21,705 bases of DNA, taken from Lachnospiraceae bacterium. GTDB taxonomy: Bacteria > Bacillota_A > Clostridia > Lachnospirales > Lachnospiraceae. The position numbers and the translations under genes are program-made. The stretch lies in assembly GCA_016281675.1 (NCBI GenBank), contig JAEEJD010000011.1, forward strand, positions 1-21,705, in the 5' to 3' direction. Within the stretch, counting starts at the first letter, position 1; each line of letters starts with the position of its first letter. Shown piece after piece: positions 15,980 through 21,705 of the stretch. A model generated the notes under the pieces. That model was not told where the DNA came from and did not search any database. It worked only from the letters and a program-made list of their open reading frames with translations.

Positions 15980-16966
15980 ATGAGTTTAAAAGGAAGGGAT
16001 TTTCTGACACTTAAGGATTTTACGAAGGAGGAGATCGAGGAGTTTCTTGATCTTGCCGCGGAACTTAAGGAGAAGAAGAAAAAGGGTATATTCGACAGGC
16101 AGTATCCCGGCAAAAACGTTGCCCTCATATTTGAGAAGACGAGCACGAGAACAAGATGCTCATTTGAGGTTGCCGCTCATGACATGGGGATCGGGACGAC
16201 ATTTCTCGATCCGAAAGCGTCGCAGATCGGCAAGAAGGAGAGCATTGCCGATACGGCATGCGTTCTCGGGAGGATGTATGACGGGATCGAATACCGCGGG
16301 TTCGAGCAGTCGATAGTTGAGGAACTTGCGAAGTATGCGCCTGTTCCCGTTTGGAACGGATTGACGAACGAATACCATCCGACGCAGATGCTCGCGGACC
16401 TTCTGACGATAAGGGAGCATCTCGGAACAATAGAGGGAAGAAAGCTCGTGTATATGGGAGATGCCAGGTACAACATGGGTAACTCCCTGATGATAGCCTG
16501 TGCAAAGATGGGCATGCATTTTGTTGCCGGAACGACCAGAAAGTATTTCCCGAATGCCGGTCTTGTAAAGGAGTGCGAGGAGTTTGCAAAGATATCCGGC
16601 GGTTCGGTGGCGTTTGAGGAGGATCCCTACAAAGCCGTTGAAGGTGCCGATATTGTATATACCGATGTGTGGGTTTCCATGGGTGAACCCGATGAAGTAT
16701 GGGAAGAGCGTATTCGTGATCTGACACCGTACAAGGTTACGATGGATCTTATGAAACACGCAAAGCCCGACGCGATTTTCCTTCACTGTCTTCCCGCATT
16801 CCACGACCGCAAGACGGCGATCGGCAGCGAGATGGGCGAGAGGTTCGGAATACCCGATATGGAAGTTACCGATGAGGTGTTCCAGAAATATGCAAACGTT
16901 GTGTTTGACGAGGCAGAAAATCGTATGCACACGATCAAGGCTGTAATGGCAGCTACTTTGGGATGA
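15980..16966 (+). CDS. argF: Ornithine carbamoyltransferase
   Basis: The enzyme makes citrulline from ornithine and carbamoyl phosphate in arginine synthesis, or runs in reverse in the arginine deiminase pathway. The carbamoyl phosphate loop STRTR is at residues 55-59. The ornithine-specific loop DVWVSMG (229-235) separates it from aspartate and putrescine carbamoyltransferases, and the catalytic HCLP is at 269-272. The length of 328 residues is standard. AGGAAAGGA lies 6 bases before the ATG. No other arg or arc gene is present, so sequence context does not decide between synthesis and catabolism; the isolated location fits a biosynthetic argF slightly better. The following small gene starts 4 bases after its stop. 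Confidence 0.95.
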   Translation: MSLKGRDFLTLKDFTKEEIEEFLDLAAELKEKKKKGIFDRQYPGKNVALIFEKTSTRTRCSFEVAAHDMGIGTTFLDPKASQIGKKESIADTACVLGRMYDGIEYRGFEQSIVEELAKYAPVPVWNGLTNEYHPTQMLADLLTIREHLGTIEGRKLVYMGDARYNMGNSLMIACAKMGMHFVAGTTRKYFPNAGLVKECEEFAKISGGSVAFEEDPYKAVEGADIVYTDVWVSMGEPDEVWEERIRDLTPYKVTMDLMKHAKPDAIFLHCLPAFHDRKTAIGSEMGERFGIPDMEVTDEVFQKYANVVFDEAENRMHTIKAVMAATLG

Positions 16967-16970
16967 TCAT

Positions 16971-17273
16971 ATGAACACTGAACTGATAGATTATTTAAAA
17001 ACACTGGCAAAGCGTGAGTTCTTTTTTATCAGCGTTGCGGATCTGTTCTTCTCGATCATGATAATATTTTGCGCGACGATCTCGCTTCGTACCGGAGCCA
17101 CGGTACCGCTGTATACGATGATGTTTGCGTGCGCCACGGCGATATTGGGGCTTAACAGTTACAAGTGCTTTAAGCGCGGATCAAAGAACGGATGGGTATT
17201 CGCCATACTGTGTCTGGGATTTGCCGCGGTGACCGGAATATGTGTATACTCACTGTTCATAGGAGGCGCATGA
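16971..17273 (+). CDS. Small three-helix membrane protein of unknown function
   Basis: I do not recognise this family. The 100-residue product has three hydrophobic segments (about 17-39, 45-64 and 74-97), short polar loops and a basic patch between helices two and three (KCFKRGSKNG), which suggests that this loop faces the cytoplasm. There is no signal peptide or catalytic motif. Reality as a gene is supported by its fit between argF (4-base gap) and the next gene (overlap at the ATGATG start). It is also supported by strong membrane-protein composition and by the absence of a better frame in this stretch. Ribosome binding looks weak (TTTGGGAT), so it may rely on coupling to argF. Confidence 0.72.
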   Translation: MNTELIDYLKTLAKREFFFISVADLFFSIMIIFCATISLRTGATVPLYTMMFACATAILGLNSYKCFKRGSKNGWVFAILCLGFAAVTGICVYSLFIGGA

Positions 17274-17599
17274 TGGATACGTCGAAGACGATACTCTGCG
17301 GGGCCAATTCGTATGAGCAGAAATACTATTTTAATGAGGAGTTTGCAAAACTTCCCGAGTCTGTCAAAAACGAGCTTCATATAATGTGCGTGCTATTTAC
17401 CGAAGAAGTCGGCGGAACGTTCATGATCGGGTTTGACGATAACGGCTCCGTAATTCTTATTACCGATGCGGAAGAGGGAGATCTTCTGTATGACGAGATA
17501 GGCGCGGGCCTCATGGTAAAGGAAGTTCAAAAGCGCAGAACGGAACTGTTTGAGAGCCTGGAGATGTTTTATAAGGCATTTATCAAAGGAGAAATGTAA
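17273..17599 (+). CDS. Small conserved cytoplasmic protein, possibly DUF6145 family
   Basis: The 108-residue acidic protein has no membrane segment. It begins [19 protein letters not shown] and contains [18 protein letters not shown] and [14 protein letters not shown], followed by a C-terminal helix. From memory, this resembles an uncharacterised family found in Lachnospiraceae (DUF6145), but I cannot confirm that here. AGGAGG at 17261-17266 is 6 bases from the ATG at 17273 and 3 bases from a second in-frame ATG at 17270, so 17273 is preferred. It overlaps the end of the membrane protein gene and shares one base with coaX (TAATG), so it is clearly within the operon. The two conserved glutamate/aspartate clusters could bind metal, but no function is assigned. 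Confidence 0.8.
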   Translation: MDTSKTILCGANSYEQKYYFNEEFAKLPESVKNELHIMCVLFTEEVGGTFMIGFDDNGSVILITDAEEGDLLYDEIGAGLMVKEVQKRRTELFESLEMFYKAFIKGEM

Positions 17600-18366
17600 T
17601 GCTGTTTGTAATCGATGTCGGAAATACAAATATAACCTGCGGTGTGTATAACGAGGATAAGCTTACCTGTACGTTCAGGATACAGAGTAAGACACCGAGG
17701 ACCTCGGATGAATACGGTATGATCCTGTGTGATCTCATCACAAGAAACGGTGTCGATATCGGCGACATAGACGGTGTGATAATCGCATCGGTCGTACCTA
17801 ACATAATGCATTCCCTTACGGCGAGCATAGTTAAGTATCTTTCGATCAAACCGCTGGTTGTAGGCCCCGGGATCAAGACCGGGATCAATATCGATACACC
17901 CAATCCGAAGGAGATCGGTCCCGACAGAATAGTCGATGCGGTTGCGGCATATGAGATATACGGAGGTCCTATCCTGGTCCTTGATTTCGGTACGGCCACG
18001 ACATATGACCTTGTCACCGAAGACGGACGTTTCACGGTCGGTATCACCGCTCCCGGGGTAAAGATCAGTGCTGAGGCTTTGTGGCTCGGCACCGCAAAAC
18101 TCCCCGAGATAGAGATCGAAATGCCCAAGTCCATACTGGCAAACGATACCATATGGTCTATGCAGGCAGGACTTATGTACGGCCAGATCGGACAGACCGA
18201 ATACATCATCAATCAGGTTAAGAAAGAGACCGGATACGATAAACTGAAGGTGGTCGCAACGGGAGGCCTCGGGAGGCTTATAAGCAACGAAACAAAGATG
18301 ATAGATGAATACAACAGTGATCTTACACTGGAAGGACTGAGACTGATCTATGCTAAGAATAGGTAA
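17599..18366 (+). CDS. coaX: Type III pantothenate kinase
   Basis: This enzyme catalyses the first step of coenzyme A synthesis: ATP-dependent phosphorylation of pantothenate. The ASKHA-fold phosphate motif IDVGNTN begins at residue 5. The GPDR segment at 107-110 carries the catalytic aspartate D109, DFGTATT begins at 129, and ATGGLG marks the C-terminal nucleotide site. The length of 255 residues is typical. AAAGGAG at 17586-17592 precedes the ATG, which shares an A with the previous stop codon. The coaX-dusB-(greA)-lysS order echoes the coaX...dusB-lysS order of Bacillus, with the folate genes between them missing. Type III kinases need a monovalent cation and are not inhibited by CoA, a family property rather than something seen here. 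Confidence 0.95.
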   Translation: MLFVIDVGNTNITCGVYNEDKLTCTFRIQSKTPRTSDEYGMILCDLITRNGVDIGDIDGVIIASVVPNIMHSLTASIVKYLSIKPLVVGPGIKTGINIDTPNPKEIGPDRIVDAVAAYEIYGGPILVLDFGTATTYDLVTEDGRFTVGITAPGVKISAEALWLGTAKLPEIEIEMPKSILANDTIWSMQAGLMYGQIGQTEYIINQVKKETGYDKLKVVATGGLGRLISNETKMIDEYNSDLTLEGLRLIYAKNR

Positions 18367-19309
18367 CGTCACGCTTCCCAATATATGGATACTGGCACCG
18401 ATGGCAGGGGTAAGTGACCTGCCATTTCGCTTGTTGTGCCATGAGGCCGGAGCGGGAATGACATGCATGGAGATGATAAGTGCGAAGGCCATCTATTATA
18501 AGAACAAAGAGACCGAGGAGATGATGCGCATTGATCCTGCGGAAGGCATCGTATCACTCCAGCTGTTCGGTTCCGATCCGCAGATAATGGGTGACATGGC
18601 AAAGCGTATCGAAGACAGGCCGTTTTCAATCCTGGACATCAATATGGGGTGCCCTGTCCCAAAGGTTGTGAATAACGGCGAAGGTTCCGCGCTCATGAAG
18701 GATCCCGCCCTTGCGGGCAAAATCATAAAAGCCGTGTCTTCCTCAATATCCAAGCCTGTTACGATCAAGATCAGAAAAGGTTTTGACGAAGAGCACGCGA
18801 ATGCGGTTGAGATGGCAAAGATCGCCGAGGAAAACGGGGCTGCCGCGGTTGCCGTACATGCAAGGACCAGGGAGCAGTATTACTCGGGAGAGGCGGACTG
18901 GGATATCATACGTAAGGTCAAGGAAGCGGTATCGATACCCGTCATAGGAAACGGGGATGTCGATTCATACGAGAGCGCCTGCCGTATGGTAAATGAAACA
19001 GGTTGCGACGGCGTCATGATAGGACGCGCCGCTCAGGGAAATCCATGGATATTCTCAGAACTTGTCGCGGCATCGGAAGGAAGGGAGTATATACGACCTT
19101 CCAAGGAAGAGGTTGCGGACATGATACTCCGGCATGCGGAAATGCTGATTGACTGCAAGGGAGAGTATATAGGGTCACGGGAGATGCGCAAACATGCAGC
19201 CTGGTATACGAAAGGATTCCCTGGATCATCCTCATTTCGTGGGAAGCTTAACACGGCGGAATCTCTGGATGATCTGAAACGTCTGATGGATGATTTTCTC
19301 CGAAGGTGA
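18350..19309 (+). CDS. dusB: tRNA-dihydrouridine synthase
   Basis: This flavoenzyme reduces specific uridines in the tRNA D-loop to dihydrouridine using NAD(P)H. The FMN-binding PMAG is at residues 17-20, the catalytic cysteine is C101 in NMGCP, and [20 protein letters not shown] and GRAAQGNPW follow in the expected order. The length of 319 residues matches DusB. The ATG overlaps the end of coaX by 17 bases. No independent ribosome-binding site is clear, so coupling is likely. In Firmicutes this protein commonly lies next to lysS. The name dusB is by closest family pattern; the target uridine cannot be told from sequence. Confidence 0.93.
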   Translation: MLRIGNVTLPNIWILAPMAGVSDLPFRLLCHEAGAGMTCMEMISAKAIYYKNKETEEMMRIDPAEGIVSLQLFGSDPQIMGDMAKRIEDRPFSILDINMGCPVPKVVNNGEGSALMKDPALAGKIIKAVSSSISKPVTIKIRKGFDEEHANAVEMAKIAEENGAAAVAVHARTREQYYSGEADWDIIRKVKEAVSIPVIGNGDVDSYESACRMVNETGCDGVMIGRAAQGNPWIFSELVAASEGREYIRPSKEEVADMILRHAEMLIDCKGEYIGSREMRKHAAWYTKGFPGSSSFRGKLNTAESLDDLKRLMDDFLRR

Positions 19310-19327
19310 AGAGGCGGGAAATGCTTG

Positions 19328-19356
19328 TTGACGATAGGTTTTGCTTGCGATATAAT
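19328..19356 (+). promoter_or_regulatory. Strong promoter for greA-lysS
   Basis: TTGACG (19328-19333; five of six), a 17-base spacer and a perfect TATAAT (19351-19356). Transcription should begin near 19363, giving a 50-base leader before the greA ATG. It shows that greA-lysS is transcribed at least partly independently of dusB, although I see no terminator after dusB, so read-through is possible. Confidence 0.78.
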
Positions 19357-19370
19357 GCGTTTATTGTTTT

Positions 19371-19382
19371 GGAGTATACTCC
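19371..19382. promoter_or_regulatory. Perfect palindrome just downstream of the greA promoter
   Basis: GGAGTATACTCC is a perfect 12-base palindrome at about +9 to +20 of the predicted greA-lysS transcript. As DNA, it could be an operator for a dimeric repressor acting as a roadblock. As RNA, it could fold only into a 4-base-pair stem, so the DNA role is more plausible. No named regulator site is recognised. Confidence 0.4.
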
Positions 19383-19412
19383 TGAATAATCTTGAAAGGG
19401 TTGGGTTGTAAA

Positions 19413-20027
19413 ATGGAAGAAAAAAAGAATCTTATGTCTTATGAGAAACTTCGCGAACTTGAGGCGGAGCGCGATGAAAGGAAAGAGGTCATAAGAGCAC
19501 AGATCGCTCAGAAGATAAAGGAAGCGCGTGAGCAGGGCGATCTTTCCGAGAATGCGGAATACGATGCCGCAAAGGAAGAACAGAGAGACAATGAGCTTCG
19601 TATTGAGGAGATCGAGACTATCCTCAAGAATGCGGAGGTTTATCTTGAAGAGGATGTTGCCAAGGATTCGGTAGGACTTGGAAGTACGGTTACTCTTCTC
19701 GACATTGAATATAACGAGGAAGTCGTATATAAGATCGTCGGTTCGACGGAGGTTGACAGCCTTAATCACAAGATTTCCAATGAGTCGCCCGTGGGTAAGA
19801 AGCTCATCGGCGCCAAGAAGGGTGCAACGATCAGTGTAGACACTCCTGCCGGTGTAATTGAGTACAAGATATTAAAGGTTGAAAAGCCTGCAGGATCCAA
19901 ATCCTCAAAGAGCACAAAGAAGACCGAGGAGAAGGCACCCGCCAAGACTGCTTCCAAGACAACAAAGACAGCAGCCAAGGAAGAGAAACCTGCAAAGAAG
20001 ACAACTAAGAAGAAAGCAGACAAGTAA
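19413..20027 (+). CDS. greA: Transcription elongation factor GreA with lysine-rich C-terminal tail
   Basis: GreA rescues backtracked RNA polymerase by stimulating transcript cleavage. The N-terminal coiled coil spans about residues 8-80, with the acidic tip GDLSENAEYDAAKEE (D43 and E46 are the likely metal-coordinating residues). The C-terminal FKBP-like domain runs from about 88 to 157 and includes SPVGKKLIGAKKG. The protein then continues for 46 residues beyond the normal end, with 16 lysines in a Lys/Ala/Thr/Pro-rich, probably disordered tail. Total length is 204, against about 158 for ordinary GreA. The ATG at 19413 fits the family N-terminus. The nearest purine-rich site, AAAGGG at 19395-19400, is rather distant, and an in-frame TTG at 19392 is less likely. 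Its stop shares a base with the lysS start. Confidence 0.93.
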   Translation: MEEKKNLMSYEKLRELEAERDERKEVIRAQIAQKIKEAREQGDLSENAEYDAAKEEQRDNELRIEEIETILKNAEVYLEEDVAKDSVGLGSTVTLLDIEYNEEVVYKIVGSTEVDSLNHKISNESPVGKKLIGAKKGATISVDTPAGVIEYKILKVEKPAGSKSSKSTKKTEEKAPAKTASKTTKTAAKEEKPAKKTTKKKADK

Positions 20028-21643
20028 TGGGAAATACCGATCAGAACAAGGGAGGGCAGGAGCCCGATCTTAATCAGATACTGAAGAATAAGAGAGAGAA
20101 GCTTGCGAACCTTCAGGCGGCCGGCAAGGATCCTTTTGTGATCACCAAATATGATCAGACGGACCATACCGCAGATGCGAAGGCAGCTTATGAGGAACTT
20201 GAGAAAAAGCTTCTTGCGGATCATAAGGAAGCGGTGATCGATGAGAACCTTCCCGAAGAGGAGAAGAAGGCTGCGATCAAGGCTGAATACGAAAAGAAGC
20301 GTGCGATCATGGATGCTTCTCCGATAAATGTCAGCATTGCCGGACGTATCATGCTTAAGCGTGTTATGGGTAAGGCTTCATTTATCAACGTCAAAGATCT
20401 TAAAGGCAATTCTCAGGTCTACGTATCAAGAGATTCGCTCGGTGAAGAGCCTTATGCCGAGTTCAAGAAATTTGAGCCCGGAGATATTGTGGGTGTAAAG
20501 GGATATATGTTCAGGACACAGATGGGTGAGGTATCGATCCACGCATCCTCCGTTATCCTTCTGTCGAAGAACCTTGTTCCCCTTCCGGAGAAGTTCCATG
20601 GACTGACGAATACCGATATGCGTTATCGTCAGAGATACGTTGATCTGATCATGAATGACGTGTCAAAAGATACATTCATAAAGAGATCGAAGATCATCTC
20701 CACAATCCGTAAGTATCTTGACGGACAGGGATTCATGGAGGTCGAAACGCCTATGCTCGTTGCAAATGCGGGCGGTGCTGCAGCAAGACCGTTCATGACT
20801 CATTTCAACGCGCTTGACGAAGATCTGAACCTTCGTATTTCACTGGAGCTGTATCTTAAGAGACTGATCGTCGGAGGACTTGAGAGAGTATACGAGATCG
20901 GACGTGTATTCAGGAACGAAGGACTTGATACGAGACATAATCCGGAATTCACGCTGATGGAGCTTTATCAGGCATATACGGATTATAACGGCATGATGGA
21001 TCTTACGGAAAACATGTTCCGCTATGTCGCTCAGGAAGTTCTCGGTACGACAAAATTCTCTTACGGTGACATAGAGCTTGATTTCGGAAAGCCTTTCGAG
21101 CGCATCACGATGATAGATGCGATCAAGAAATATGCGGGAATTGATTTTGATACGATTCCCGATACGGAAGCCGCAAAGAAGCTTGCGGACGAGAGAGAGA
21201 TTCATTATGAGCCGTATCACCAAAAGGGTGATATCATCAGTCTCTTCTTTGAGGAATATGTGGAGGAGAATCTTATCCAGCCGACATTCGTAACGGATCA
21301 TCCGGTTGAGATATCGCCTCTTACAAAGAGGAAACCCGACAGACCGGATCTTGTCGAGAGATTCGAACTGTTCATCAATACATGGGAGATGTGTAACGCA
21401 TATTCCGAGCTCAACGATCCGATCGATCAGAGAGAGCGTTTCAAGGCCCAGGATGCCGCTGCGGCAGCGGGCGACGAGGAAGCCAACCACACGGACGAGG
21501 ATTTCCTTAACGCACTTGAGATCGGAATGCCGCCCACAGGCGGAATCGGCTACGGCATCGACAGACTGACGATGCTGCTGACAAACAGCCCCGCAATAAG
21601 AGATGTGCTGCTGTTCCCGACTTTGAAAAGTGCAGGCAAGTAA
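20027..21643 (+). CDS. lysS: Lysyl-tRNA synthetase, class II
   Basis: The enzyme charges tRNA-Lys with lysine. It has an N-terminal OB-fold anticodon-binding domain starting near residue 101 (NVSIAGRIMLKRVMGKASF) and a class II catalytic core. Motif 1 is around EVETPML, motif 2 around YEIGRVFRNEG followed by TRHNPEFT, and motif 3 is GIGYGIDR at 506-513. The gene encodes 538 residues against about 500 normally. Most of the excess is a highly charged helical insertion at about residues 52-96, before the OB-fold. The ATG shares an A with the greA stop (TAATG), so the two are translationally linked. No T-box leader is present, consistent with control from the greA promoter. The gene is complete in the window. 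Confidence 0.96.
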   Translation: MGNTDQNKGGQEPDLNQILKNKREKLANLQAAGKDPFVITKYDQTDHTADAKAAYEELEKKLLADHKEAVIDENLPEEEKKAAIKAEYEKKRAIMDASPINVSIAGRIMLKRVMGKASFINVKDLKGNSQVYVSRDSLGEEPYAEFKKFEPGDIVGVKGYMFRTQMGEVSIHASSVILLSKNLVPLPEKFHGLTNTDMRYRQRYVDLIMNDVSKDTFIKRSKIISTIRKYLDGQGFMEVETPMLVANAGGAAARPFMTHFNALDEDLNLRISLELYLKRLIVGGLERVYEIGRVFRNEGLDTRHNPEFTLMELYQAYTDYNGMMDLTENMFRYVAQEVLGTTKFSYGDIELDFGKPFERITMIDAIKKYAGIDFDTIPDTEAAKKLADEREIHYEPYHQKGDIISLFFEEYVEENLIQPTFVTDHPVEISPLTKRKPDRPDLVERFELFINTWEMCNAYSELNDPIDQRERFKAQDAAAAAGDEEANHTDEDFLNALEIGMPPTGGIGYGIDRLTMLLTNSPAIRDVLLFPTLKSAGK

Positions 21644-21696
21644 AAGCCAGTAAAAATGCGGCTTCCAAGGCGCAGTCAAGGCGAAATGACAACAAA

Positions 21697-21702
21697 TTGA
21701 CA
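21697..21702 (+). promoter_or_regulatory. Consensus -35 hexamer at the window edge
   Basis: TTGACA, a perfect -35 hexamer, lies 54 bases after the lysS stop, with the expected -10 beyond the window. The sequence TGACAACA occurs twice (21687-21694 and 21698-21705). In Bacillus subtilis an rRNA operon follows lysS, so this could be a stable-RNA promoter, but that is context only. The rest of 21644-21705 shows nothing else I can support. Confidence 0.25.
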
Positions 21703-21705
21703 ACA

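Noticed and set aside
17192..17272. Longer N-terminus for the small acidic protein
   Set aside because: The extra codons lie inside the third membrane helix of the previous gene, and AGGAGG at 17261 clearly serves the ATG at 17273.
17569..18492. Reverse-strand frame of 307 codons opposite coaX
   Set aside because: It covers the start and end of two real genes, has no recognisable motif, and overlaps a second long frame on the same strand.
19310..19327. Terminator between dusB and greA
   Set aside because: No stable inverted repeat or T tract was found; read-through from dusB cannot be excluded.
21644..21664. Possible terminator after lysS (AAGCC ... GGCTT)
   Set aside because: Only a 5-base-pair stem with an 11-base loop and no T run on the forward strand.
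20840..21703. Reverse-strand frame of 287 codons opposite lysS
   Set aside because: It lies entirely opposite the catalytic core of LysRS, and no start signal or family pattern is visible.
1..21705. CRISPR arrays, tRNA or rRNA genes, insertion sequences, phage or toxin-antitoxin genes
   Set aside because: No regularly spaced repeats, cloverleaf patterns, transposase motifs or terminal inverted repeats were seen on either strand.

Overview
The window looks like a chromosomal segment from an anaerobic Firmicute of class Clostridia, most likely Lachnospiraceae. The evidence is the gene content: a DnaD/DnaI primosome pair, Mfd, GreA paired with LysS, CoaX, a 416-residue Thermotoga/archaeal-type adenosylhomocysteinase, and a small protein resembling a family I associate with Lachnospiraceae. 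Base composition is mid-range by eye, and promoters are close to sigma-A consensus. The genus cannot be fixed from the sequence alone.

Layout. (1) Positions 1-144 hold two adjacent DnaA-box-like nonamers and an extended -10 promoter. (2) 145-8725 is a tightly packed forward operon: dnaD, dnaI-like helicase loader, a long divergent PRPP synthetase, ahcY, pth and mfd. It is a shortened form of the prs-(ctc)-pth-mfd neighbourhood of Bacillus, with ahcY where ctc would be. (3) 8706-9850 is a self-contained fba unit (class II fructose-bisphosphate aldolase) with its own promoter, structured leader and a strong hairpin terminator. The terminator is shared with the convergent gene that follows. (4) 9866-15532 is a compact surface-glycan cassette. 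A reverse-strand GT2 glycosyltransferase is divergent from a forward operon of ABC flippase/exporter, GT2 glycosyltransferase, PLP-dependent sugar aminotransferase and GT11 fucosyltransferase-like enzyme. (5) 15534-19309 is nfeD, argF, two small poorly characterised genes, coaX and dusB. (6) 19310-21643 has a strong promoter, a perfect palindrome, greA and lysS. The last 62 bases contain a consensus -35 hexamer at the very edge.

How the genes work together. Regions 2, 5 and 6 are information-processing and basic metabolism genes: helicase loading, transcription-coupled repair, transcript cleavage, tRNA recycling, modification and charging, nucleotide and CoA precursors, and arginine. Region 4 is the accessory block. 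It would build, modify (amino sugar, fucose-like residue) and translocate an oligosaccharide across the membrane. Its divergent control region, 10670-10725, is the most striking non-coding stretch. Two near-consensus promoters have interleaved -35 elements, a perfect 7+1+7 palindrome sits where a bound protein could block both, and both predicted transcription starts fall almost on the start codons.

I see no CRISPR array, tRNA, rRNA, insertion sequence or phage gene. I did not find an obviously new multi-gene system. The best leads are the divergent glycan control region, the DnaA boxes ahead of dnaD, the lysine-rich tail on GreA, the divergent PRPP synthetase, and the two small genes between argF and coaX. 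All functional calls rest on reading motifs by eye; no database search was possible.
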